DNA from: Tritrichomonas musculus
Taxonomy: Eukaryota; Parabasalia; Tritrichomonadida; Tritrichomonadidae
Assembly: GCA_039105265.1 (NCBI GenBank)
Contig: JAPFFF010000004.1
Location: forward strand, 620,001-684,000
Direction of reading: 5' to 3'
DNA: 64,000 nucleotides
Each line of letters starts with the position of its first letter. Positions within the stretch are counted from its first letter, which is position 1. The notes under the pieces are model-generated. The model worked only from the letters and a program-made list of their open reading frames with translations, ran no database searches and was not told the origin of the DNA. A program made the translations under genes and the position numbers. Below are positions 51,836 to 60,976 of the stretch, one piece after another.

Positions 51836-52354
51836 ATGCGATACTCATGCGTATATACCCAAAGAATTACACAAAGACAGAAAAAATATAAGGACGGCTT
51901 TATAGAGATTACAAAATGTAGCAATGGATTTTATAATATTATTATCTTTGATGAAGAAAATCAAAAACTTGTATCTTTAAGGAGTTCTGAAGAACCTATT
52001 CTTGGTTCTGATTTTCAAGTTGGAGCTTTTTTAATCCAAATAGACTCTTCCATGCCTCTGCTATCTAAAGCCGAACAGAAAATTTGCAATAATACATTCA
52101 TTCCATCGTCACGAGTCGCACCATTGCGACCATTACCACAAAAAAATTCTTTTAATAATAATAATAGCAAAGAAAGTTCTAAAAACAATAGGTCTACGTG
52201 CAATATTGCCAAAAATATTGGATATTTCAGGAAGTTAAGAGCAAAACCTAGAAGATTTGAAGAAATTATTGCGTTTTATAACGTCGAATGTGATCCATCG
52301 ATTTTAAATAAAAATCTAGTTCAAAGAAACCTTAAAGAATATCTTGATTCTTGA
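51836..52354 (+). CDS. DUF2439 (ZGRF1/Mte1 N-terminal-like) protein
   Basis: 172 residues from the ATG at 51836 (a TTG at 51833 precedes it). Residues ~1-75 match the DUF2439 pattern of ZGRF1/Mte1 proteins: Y-T-Q-R-x-T-Q-R-x-K-K-Y-K-D-G-F-I-E-I, then IIFDEENQKLVSLR and a V-G-A-F-L-I-Q-I-D strand, equivalent to YT-x-x-x-x-K-x-K-x-W-x-D-G and D-x-x-x-x-x-L-x-S in that family. The C-terminal half is basic and Asn/Ser-rich with no helicase motifs. In yeast and animals the domain is found in DNA repair and telomere factors. No helicase domain is present here, as in short Mte1-like forms. The last residues (YNVECDPSILNKNLVQRNL) form a small helix. Confidence 0.55.
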   Translation: MRYSCVYTQRITQRQKKYKDGFIEITKCSNGFYNIIIFDEENQKLVSLRSSEEPILGSDFQVGAFLIQIDSSMPLLSKAEQKICNNTFIPSSRVAPLRPLPQKNSFNNNNSKESSKNNRSTCNIAKNIGYFRKLRAKPRRFEEIIAFYNVECDPSILNKNLVQRNLKEYLDS

Positions 52355-52472
52355 TAATTTAATAAACAGTCATTTCATGCATGTTTTTGACATTTTTTTT
52401 TTTCTCATAAAAAATTTTTTTTTTTGCCACATAATCAGAAGTGTGATATGAAGTTTTTCAGTTCATAAGGAT

Positions 52473-52949
52473 ATGAGAAGAAAATCGAATTGGGGATATA
52501 TCAAAGTTATCGGTGATAACATTGAGCCAATGGTTATTGAGCTCAATGAAAAAGGAGGGCTAAAATACAAATTAAACAGGAAACGTTCACACCCCGAGAG
52601 GTGGAAAGACTATCATGAGCAATTAGGTTCCAAGATGTGTTTTCAAAACAGCTCGATAGGTCTTAAGCAGGATCCAAACAACCTCGGGGCAAGTGGTGAT
52701 CCTTCTCATATTCCTTTCCCTCCTCAACAATGCGATGATATCGGCATTATTCCAACTAATAATCCAAAAAATCCGTCATCTGGCCATGAAAATACCCTGA
52801 ATGGGATAGGTGACCCTCCTTCTGGAGGTCCTCCTACTAGTGAGGGATGTTACTGTGACATTTGTGGTATTTTCGATCATGTTTCCTCAGATACGCAAGA
52901 TGACTATGACAATGCAGATCAAATGCTTTTTTGGCCAGACCAAATATAA
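52473..52949 (+). CDS. Hypothetical protein with Cys/Gly/Pro-rich C-terminus
   Basis: 158 residues, ATG start. The codon composition is noticeably richer in G and C than in neighbouring genes. The N-terminus is short and basic (KYKLNRKRSHPERW). Residues 90-130 are Gly/Pro/Asn-rich, and the end has C-x-C-x-x-C (CYCDIC) followed by an acidic tail (DTQDDYDNADQM). No family is recognised. A small metal-binding element is possible but unproven. Because it is short and compositionally odd, a non-coding origin cannot be excluded. Confidence 0.45.
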   Translation: MRRKSNWGYIKVIGDNIEPMVIELNEKGGLKYKLNRKRSHPERWKDYHEQLGSKMCFQNSSIGLKQDPNNLGASGDPSHIPFPPQQCDDIGIIPTNNPKNPSSGHENTLNGIGDPPSGGPPTSEGCYCDICGIFDHVSSDTQDDYDNADQMLFWPDQI

Positions 52950-53563
52950 TGCCGAATACAAACATGACAATGGAGCATCTTTGAAGTTTTCATAAGGGTG
53001 GCTGAGGGGTTCTATTTTTGTGATCCTTATAAATTTTAAAGTATCACAAAAAAAAAAAAAACCTTTTAGGTTAAGGCTTAATAAGTTTCAAACTTATATC
53101 TTACCTAATAATTAATTAATTAATTAATAACTAACTAATAATTAATTTAAAATATAAAAAAACTATCTTATTTCTTAGAAATATATCTGATCTAGGAAAT
53201 AAAACCTCTCCCCATCTGTTCCCAATACTTTGATTTTGCTCCATCCATGTCGCATTTTAATTTTATAAAATGCTTATTTTAAAATTTTTATATTATTTTT
53301 TTCAATGACCAAAATCACAAAAAAATTATTATTCAAAGAATGAGAAATTGTAATATTTTGAGATTTTTTCTAGTGATATCACAAAAAACGTATGATAAGA
53401 TATAAAAAAAGATATCAAAAAATTATTTTTTAAGGGTACCATTTATGAACAAGATACAATACTTAATTACTTAATTTATTTTTTATGAAGTAATATTCGC
53501 AAATATTACTTGATAATGAAAATGCTATTAATTATGTTCATATTAATTTTAAAATGACTGATA
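52950..53563. other. Intergenic spacer
   Basis: Contains a tandem (AATT)n-like tract near 53110-53145 and an A-run near 53050. Nothing else is recognised. Confidence 0.45.
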
Positions 53564-55183
53564 TCATTTCTCTTTTCGAAATCTATCAATTAATAATTGA
53601 AGTTTTTGAATATCCTTTAAAGAGAAATGACTATAATTAATATTAATTTCGTTAATTTTATCAAAAACATTGATTTTCCACAAATCATGATGAATTGATA
53701 AAAAATACTTGATTATATCCCAATTTTGCCTTAAAAATGCTTCAACAATTAAATAATCAATATTTTCTTCACAGTTTTTTTTGAATATATAAATGGTCAT
53801 CAAATATTTTATAATTTTTAAACGTCCATACATAATTGCTAACTTTATATATTCATTTGTTGAACAATCAAAATTTGTTTTAAAAGATATATTCTTTTGA
53901 TTGCAAAGAATTTCGACAATTTCCAAATTTCCACAAACAATTGCCGCCATCAACGAATCAAATCCGATCATATTTTTTTTATTAATATCAATTGATCCCA
54001 ATTTTTTTAATAATATATTCAAAACATCAACAGAATTATTTTTAGCTGCAGCCAGCAAAGGGAACTTAACATTTTTAGCATCGCTTTTATTCACATCGAT
54101 ACCATCAATAGATAATATCAGATTTACAATTTCAACATTATTATTTTCAGATGCATAAATCAAAGGCGTCACACCGTCAGAATCATATTCATTTGCATTT
54201 TCATACAACATATCAAGTACACGAACTAACACTTTATAATTTAGATTCGCAATTGCGGTACAAATTGAATCAATATCGAATTCTTTCAGTTTGTTATCAA
54301 GAATGTAATCTACTATTTCGTCCTTCTGGTCGTGGATTGCCGCATCAAGAGCAGTTTCAAACGAGCAATTTGAATCCTCTAAAATATGGATTATTTCAAT
54401 ATTTCCTCCATTGATCGCGTAGTCCATCACTGACGGACTCAATTCAGCATCGTTCATCATTAAAAATTTAAAAATTTTTAATGATCCAAAAAAAGAAGCA
54501 AATTCAATCAAAGTTGGCATGTTTGACTCACTTCGGTTGACATATTGACAGGCTTCAAAAATTGAATAGGGTATCGTCGAATTAATTGAAATATTCGTCT
54601 TTGATAGAATTTCTTGAAATTGGTCAATGTCGTCTTCTCGAATAACTTTTGCTATTAACGAATCATTCATTAATTTCGATCTCTGTTCTCGAAAAGTTGT
54701 AAAATTGAGATTCTTTGTGATCGTTCTGTATTCAAAATTTGGCGAATTTTTCTGAATTCTTTGAAATTCGGATGGAACTTTTTCTTTAATCTCAATTGAA
54801 AAATATTTGAAAATAATTGGCATATATTCCGCTGCTGCTAATATCGTTTCAAATTGGATGAAGCCGTTTTCGTAAAGCCACAATCGTATAAAGTTGTGCT
54901 CTGATAAAGTAAAAATGTCTTCGGATGAGAAAAAACTTTTGATTTGAGCTGATGCTTGCGTAAAAAATGAATATATCAATGAGGAATTGCTTATACTAGC
55001 ATTCGCAATTATGATTTGCAATATGTTCAATAATGAGATTCTACAATAAAATACTTCTTCTGGGAAAATTGAGATAAAATTATCATTGGTTGTTTGTTGT
55101 TCATAGTCAAAAACAGATTGCTGTATTTCAATGAAAGACTCAATTTTTTGTTTCCAGACTTTTAGGAAAACATTTTTTTTCAT
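53564..55183 (-). CDS. Ankyrin-repeat protein, 539 aa
   Basis: An intact ORF from an ATG. The N-terminal ~190 residues form the helical region that typically precedes ankyrin repeats in trichomonad ankyrin proteins (DUF3447-like). From ~210 onward there are at least eight ankyrin units with the motifs LIEFASFFGS, GVTPLIYASENNN, FPLLAAAKNNS, DSLMAAIVCGN and the connecting x-V-x-x-L-L/I-L-x helices. The D-x-N-x-x-D-x-x-G-x-T-P-L register is intact, unlike in the interrupted paralogue at 18797-20717. Likely a cytosolic protein-binding adaptor; the partner is unknown. Confidence 0.85.
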   Translation of the reverse strand: MKKNVFLKVWKQKIESFIEIQQSVFDYEQQTTNDNFISIFPEEVFYCRISLLNILQIIIANASISNSSLIYSFFTQASAQIKSFFSSEDIFTLSEHNFIRLWLYENGFIQFETILAAAEYMPIIFKYFSIEIKEKVPSEFQRIQKNSPNFEYRTITKNLNFTTFREQRSKLMNDSLIAKVIREDDIDQFQEILSKTNISINSTIPYSIFEACQYVNRSESNMPTLIEFASFFGSLKIFKFLMMNDAELSPSVMDYAINGGNIEIIHILEDSNCSFETALDAAIHDQKDEIVDYILDNKLKEFDIDSICTAIANLNYKVLVRVLDMLYENANEYDSDGVTPLIYASENNNVEIVNLILSIDGIDVNKSDAKNVKFPLLAAAKNNSVDVLNILLKKLGSIDINKKNMIGFDSLMAAIVCGNLEIVEILCNQKNISFKTNFDCSTNEYIKLAIMYGRLKIIKYLMTIYIFKKNCEENIDYLIVEAFLRQNWDIIKYFLSIHHDLWKINVFDKINEININYSHFSLKDIQKLQLLIDRFRKEK

Positions 55184-57201
55184 TTTGTTAATTTTATTTG
55201 AAAAAGTTTTTCTTATTATTTTTCAATACATATTTGGCCTATATATATATCAAAATAGAAAATCCTCATAAAATGAATTGTAAAGAAAAAGAAAATACAT
55301 AAAAATATGTAACATTTATTTGGACGAACATCGATAAACACAATAAAACAATACTATTCAAACAAAATCTAATATGAATTGTGTCAACATTTTTTAAAAT
55401 ATTTGAAATGTAAAATATAAATCAAAAAATTGCTTGTAATGCATTCAATAGGAAAAATTATATGACCGATGGACATTGGCCAGAGTTAACCATTGAGAGA
55501 ATGAATCATCAAGATACCCTGAGAGGACCTTTATTTCGTCTGGACTTTTTGAAAGTATGCTTCCATTTATGTTACTTAAATTTCAATGCATTCTGAAATA
55601 TATTCAAAATAAATTCTGATAAAATTAAATAAGATATTCGATCTCAATGGATTTTCAAAGTTTAAAAAAAATAAAATTTTCTTTTCACGTTAAATCTAAA
55701 TATATCTTTATATTAAATCAAATTTTAGAAAAAGGAATACCTTATTTCAAATTTTTATTGTTTTTTTCAGCGGTTTTACACAATTTTTGAAATAAACTCG
55801 AATAGTCATATCACTACGACTATTCGAAAGAGTTTCAATTTTCTAGATATTCCTTGATTATAGCAAGCAATGATCCAACCCAATTAATCCTCTACAAAAC
55901 ACAAAGCGCATTCATCAATATTTTCATGTTTTTTCATGTTTTTCTACTCATTTTTTTTTTCTGATCTTTCAAATAGATCGTAAATTTCAATATATCAGTA
56001 ACAATATTAATATAAAAACCTCATTAAAGAACTTTAACTCGCACTTAATGTTATTTTTTTAAATATTTCTGAAATATTCAATTTAACTAAACCATTTTTT
56101 TTAATATTTTAATGTTTAAATCTTGTTTTATTATTTGTTTCTGTCATAAATTTGCTTTTTTAGACTTAATAATGTTGCCATGTTTACTTTTTTTTCAATT
56201 AAATTCTTATCATTTCTTTTTAATTTGGAATAAAACAGTGATTTATGAATAAAAAACATTTATTATATGAGATGCATTATTTTTTTCTTTCATTCTTTAA
56301 GATTTAATGACTTTGTTTTTAATCCTTATTTGCTATAACGTATAAATTGCCACCACTTTTCAAAATGATATATATTTATTATTACATAAAAATAAAAAAC
56401 TTGACCAAAGGAAATTCTTTAACGCTATTTAATTATTAAGATATTTCAATTTTTATGATTTTTTAAAACATATTTTGATGGGGAACCACTAATTTTTCTG
56501 ATTCCAATCAATTTCAAATCCGATAAAACCTCAAAATGCATAAATAATCTAAGAAAAAATGTTAACTTGTAAAGATATTCGAAATTATATATTGAGAGAA
56601 AATTTAAAAAATAGAAATAAACTGCACCATAAGTAAAGATAAGATGAAATAAACAAATCTACCAAAGGAATTTTAAAAATATCTCATATTCAAGGACTTT
56701 TATCTGAATTTTGAAGTTTTATTTTCATTATTTTTTATTTTTTTGAATAAATTGAGAGAAATTGAGAGTATAAAATTTTGTCTGACGAAATAAAGGTCAC
56801 TTGAGGGTATTCAGAATGTAAAAATCTCTTGAATGGTTCACTTTTTGAGGGAGAAAAACTCAAAAAGTGAAAGCAATTCAGAGATTTACAAATTCCCCTC
56901 CTCACTTTTTGAGAGCCGAGCTCTCAAAAAGTGCTACGTGGAATTTGTAAAATTCAATTCAAAATTGAAAAAAAGTTATTTTTTTTAAAAACATAAATAT
57001 CTGCATTGGAATTTAATTTTTTGAAATTTAATTATAGTTAAAATAAGAATTATATATAAATCAAAATGTTAATCATTTGAATCTATTTTAACCTTTAAAT
57101 AAATGATAAAATTCCTATTTTTATATTAATTGAATTATTTATCAGATTGAATAAAATAAATTCACTTTTTCTTTGCAAAATGATAAATTGATTAATTTTG
57201 A
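55184..57201. other. Gene-free interval with double hairpin
   Basis: About 2 kb without a supportable gene. It includes a 9-bp stem hairpin CGAATAGTC/GACTATTCG at 55799-55826 and the second double-hairpin repeat copy at 56820-56950. Otherwise AT-rich with no recognised content. Confidence 0.5.
56820..56950. repeat. Double-hairpin repeat, copy 2 (second hairpin flipped)
   Basis: Shares the left flank (AAAATCTCTTGAATGG), the first hairpin and the linker (AAAGCAATTCAGAGATTTACA) with the copy at 42930-43057. Its second hairpin is flanked by CCTCC on the left and GCTACGTGG on the right, the inverse of copy 1 (CCACGTAG left, CGGAGG right). So the second hairpin with its immediate flanks appears inverted between the copies. 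Confidence 0.8.
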
Positions 57202-57831
57202 ATGATTGAAAAACTCAAGATTTCTTCCCCAATCTTTAATTATCTGGAAATGAGCTTATCACCAAGCCCAACAGCTATTCCTGAAGCAACAAAATACCAT
57301 CATTTTACACCAGCCCAAGTTTCGATATTTATTATTATTGCCCTTCTTATAATAGCTGGTATAATTTCATTAATTTTTTGTTTTAGATTTCAGAAAAAGA
57401 ATGCTCGAAGGCTTCAAATTAATATGCCAGATCCATATCGTACAAATAAAATTACAAATTTGCAACGTTATAGCGCCAATCAACATAATCAAGATGAATA
57501 TAATTTAGATAATATAAATAATTTGAGTGGTATAGACAATAAAGATGAAAATAATGATCAAAATATTAAAAATGAAAGTAATGATAGCATAAGCAGTTTT
57601 AATAGTTTAGATAACAGCACTATAAAAAAAAGTAATAATAGTTTAGATGATGCATATAATCCAATTTTAAAAAATGTTGAAATCGAAAGACCTCGACTAA
57701 AAGGATCAGTTTCACTCCCAATTCGAGCATTATCACAGCCAATTCCTCATAAACCTAAAGCTGATGCTGCAAATGATTCCAAATATTCTTTTAATAGAGG
57801 AAATTCAAATATTATTAACTTAGACGTATAA
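57202..57831 (+). CDS. Single-pass membrane protein, hypothetical
   Basis: 209 residues, ATG start. A short N-terminal extension (MIEKLKISSPIFNYLEMSLS) precedes a Pro/Thr-containing stretch and one strong hydrophobic segment at about residues 42-63 (QVSIFIIIALLIIAGIISLI), followed by RFQKKNARR as a positive-inside anchor. The cytosolic tail is Asn/Asp/Ser-rich and probably disordered, with PRLKGSVSLPIRALSQPIPH near the end. With no signal peptide, it is most likely a type III or tail-in membrane protein with the N-terminus outside. No family is recognised. A TCACTTTTTC initiator-like sequence lies ~40 bases upstream. Confidence 0.65.
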   Translation: MIEKLKISSPIFNYLEMSLSPSPTAIPEATKYHHFTPAQVSIFIIIALLIIAGIISLIFCFRFQKKNARRLQINMPDPYRTNKITNLQRYSANQHNQDEYNLDNINNLSGIDNKDENNDQNIKNESNDSISSFNSLDNSTIKKSNNSLDDAYNPILKNVEIERPRLKGSVSLPIRALSQPIPHKPKADAANDSKYSFNRGNSNIINLDV

Positions 57832-58051
57832 GGATACCAAAAAATGCGCCAAAATGAAAAAAAAAAAAAAAAAAAATTGTTGCATATGATATATTATATC
57901 ATATGTTCTGATGCAAATTTGTTTATTTTTTTGTTGTTTAAATAAGATATTTGTATTTATGTGTATTGAATATCAAATTGATATTTATTTATATATTAAT
58001 ATTCATTTGATTGAATATCATATTGCAACAAGATTTTTAGAAAAAAAAATA

Positions 58052-58122
58052 CTCGCTGGCCGGGAATCGGACCCGGGTCACAGGAACGACAATCCTACAT
58101 GATACCATTACACTACCAGCGA
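58052..58122 (-). tRNA. tRNA-Asp (anticodon GTC)
   Basis: Read on the minus strand the 71-nt sequence folds as a tRNA: acceptor TCGCTGG with CCAGCGA (7 bp), anticodon stem TAGGA/TCCTG around the 7-nt loop TTGTCGT (anticodon GTC, Asp), T stem CCGGG/CCCGG. The discriminator base is G, as expected for tRNA-Asp. The T loop is TCCGATT, so the usual T55 is C. No intron and no encoded CCA. A run of T follows the 3' end, consistent with RNA polymerase III termination. Confidence 0.92.
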
Positions 58123-59162
58123 ATTCAAATATAAAATAATTGCATACAATAACCGGAGAATAAAATTATTGAAGGATTATAAATTGCATGCAATGAAGTC
58201 AAAGTGCAGTTCATATTGTATATTAATGAACCTAAAAAGCATATTAATTTAATTTTTTTTAAACAACAGCTTTGCTTTCTAGAAAAGTTGTGAACTAGTA
58301 GTCATTGAAAATGAAATGAAGAAACATTGATATCAATCATTTGGTTATATCAAGTTTTTAATGAAGTAACATTGATATCAATCATTCACTAAGACATCCT
58401 TCTAAATAATATAATTAATAAGCAAATGATAATAATGATAAATGCATCATTTATCTTCAATTGATACATATTTCCTATATATTTGGTAGATATGAAGAAA
58501 ATTTAAACTTTTACATGAATTTCAATAATCTTTCAAAATTGAGATTCATTGATTTAACAATTTGAGTAATTTCTCTAAATAATTGAATGAGTTCTATGAT
58601 GATGTCGACCAGTTTTTTCTGATGTTTACTGGTTTATCCACTTACTTTACCTAAAAATTTAATACTTCTTAAAAAGTCAATCTAAAATTATCAAAAAGTG
58701 AATAGAAATTTAACAAAAAATAAATCAAAAGTTATCAAAAAGTCATTTGAAGATTATCAAAAATTTAAAAAAAACGTTTTCCCCAGAAAAAAAAATAAGT
58801 TTTATATATATAAATATGATATAATAAATTTATATTTACAAATATATAATAATAGTTATCCCCTAGAAATTCAATCTAGCCCTCAAAACAAGCTCAAATA
58901 AAATAAATATTTTATAAAATGCAAATAATAATATTTAAAAAAGTTATTTTTCTTTATAACCAAAATATATATTATATATGATATTAAATAAATCATATAT
59001 ATATATAAATAATATTAATATATTTATCAGATATCGAGATAACTAAACAAATTTTAATTTTTTAAAGGCGGAATGACAAACTATAGAAAAAGTTACACCA
59101 TTTTTTTCTGAGGAAAATTCGTTATTCTGACTTTTTGAGTTAATTGAGAAGGCATACAAAAA
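58123..59162. other. Spacer between tRNA and MULE
   Basis: AT-rich and without a gene. It contains an 18-bp direct repeat ACATTGATATCAATCATT at 58324-58341 and 58369-58386, each with an internal palindrome. A short open frame at 58698-58901 is Lys/Asn-rich and not supported. Confidence 0.45.
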
Positions 59163-59260
59163 GTTCTAAAATTTTCTTGTAAAGTTTTGAAAAAGTTCAC
59201 TAAGATAAAACCATGAAAAAGCGCCATTTTTATAGAACTAAACCAATCAAAGAAACCGAG

Positions 59261-59980
59261 ATGACGACATTGCCGCCCATAGCATGATCACGATCAGTAA
59301 TGCTTAGCAGCTAGCTGGTTGTAACTGCGGCGAGTCGTCATCCGGACAAAGATATCACGATTTCATCCGGAAGATCTGGAATGACGACATTGCCGCCCAT
59401 AGCAAGACCACGATCAGCAATGCTTAGCAGCTAGCTGGTTGTAACTGCGGCGAGTCGTCATCCGGACAAAGATATCGCGATTTCATCCGGAAGATCTGGA
59501 ATGACGACATTGCCGCCCATAGCAAGACCACGATCAGTAATGCTTAGCAGCTGGCTGGTTGTAACTGCGGCGAGTCGTCATCCGGACAAAGATATCGCGA
59601 TTTCATCCGGAAGATCTGGAATGACGACATTGCCGCCCATAGCAAGACCACGATCAGTAATGCTTAGCAGCTGGCTGGTTGTAACTGCGGCGAGTCGTCA
59701 TCCGGACAAAGATATCGCGATTTCATCCGGAAGATCTGGAATGACGACATTGCCGCCCATAGCAAGACCACGATCAGCAATGCTTAGCAGCTAGCTGGTT
59801 GTAACTGCGGCGAGTCGTCATCCGGACAAAGATATCGCGATTTCATCCGGAAGATCTGGAATGACGACATTGCCGCCCATAGCAAGACCACGATCAGTAA
59901 TGCTTAGCAGCTGGCTGGTTGTAACTGCGGCGAGTCGTCATCCGGACAAAGATATCGCGATTTCATCCGGAAGATCTGGA
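59261..59980. repeat. 120-bp tandem array, six units (MULE left end, module 1)
   Basis: Six units of exactly 120 bp starting ATGACGACATTGCCGCCCAT, differing at a few sites (for example CAGCTAGCTGG versus CAGCTGGCTGG; AGCATGATCACG versus AGCAAGACCACG). A partial unit follows from 59981. The units are clearly richer in G and C than the surroundings. Since 120 is a multiple of three, an open frame repeats every 40 codons, but TAG arises in some units, so this is not taken as a gene. Confidence 0.95.
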
Positions 59981-60386
59981 ATTGACGACATTGCCGCCCA
60001 TAGGACGACCACGGTGGCAATAAAAAGATGAAAATAAAACAAACAAAAAACAAACAAAATTGATTATTTAATATTATTATTACGATTTTTTAATTTTTTT
60101 ATTTTGATAAAGCTTATTTAAAATATTCTGAGTCTTCTCAGAAATTTGTTAAATTTTTTTTTTTATAAATATATATAACTTTTTGAAAGAATTATGGTCT
60201 TTTTATATTTATGGAAGAAGACCAAAATCTTTATTATTCAGCGAAATATCTATCTCATACGCAAAGACCTAATTCTTTAAAAGATAAAGTTCTAAAATTT
60301 TCTTGTAAAGTTTTGAAAAAGTTCACTAAGATAAAACCATGAAAAAGTGCCATTTTTATAGAACTAAACCAATCAAAGAAACCGAG

Positions 60387-60746
60387 ATGACGACATTGCC
60401 GCCCATAGCATGATCACGATCAGTAATGCTTAGCAGCTAGCTGGTTGTAACTGCGGCGAGTCGTCATCCGGACAAAGATATCACGATTTCATCCGGAAGA
60501 TCTGGAATGACGACATTGCCGCCCATAGCAAGACCACGATCAGCAATGCTTAGCAGCTAGCTGGTTGTAACTGCGGCGAGTCGTCATCCGGACAAAGATA
60601 TCGCGATTTCATCCGGAAGATCTGGAATGACGACATTGCCGCCCATAGCAAGACCACGATCAGCAATGCTTAGCAGCTGGCTGGTTGTAACTGCGGCGAG
60701 TCGTCATCCGGACAAAGATATCGCGATTTCATCCGGAAGATCTGGA
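60387..60746. repeat. 120-bp tandem array, three units (MULE left end, module 2)
   Basis: Three units of the same 120-bp repeat, with a partial unit from 60747. The first unit carries the same variants as the first unit of module 1 (AGCATGATCACG, ATATCACGATT), so the array boundaries match and the copy-number difference arose inside. Confidence 0.95.
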
Positions 60747-60976
60747 ATTGACGACATTGCCGCCCATAGGACGACCACGGTGGCAATAAAAAGATGAAAA
60801 TAAAACAAACAAAAAACAAACAAAATTGATTATTTAATATTATTATTACGATTTTTTAATTTTTTTATTTTGATAAAGCTTATTTAAAATATTCTGAGTC
60901 TTCTCAGAAATTTGTTAAATTTTTTTTTTTATAAATATATATAACTTTTTGAAAGAATTATGGTCTTTTTATATTT

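Noticed and set aside
58698-58901. 67-codon Lys/Asn-rich frame
   Set aside because: Composition follows A-rich DNA; no conserved pattern or promoter.
59501-59794. 97-codon frame through the 120-bp repeats
   Set aside because: It exists because the repeat length is a multiple of three; TAG codons appear in some units and the sequence is terminal-repeat DNA.
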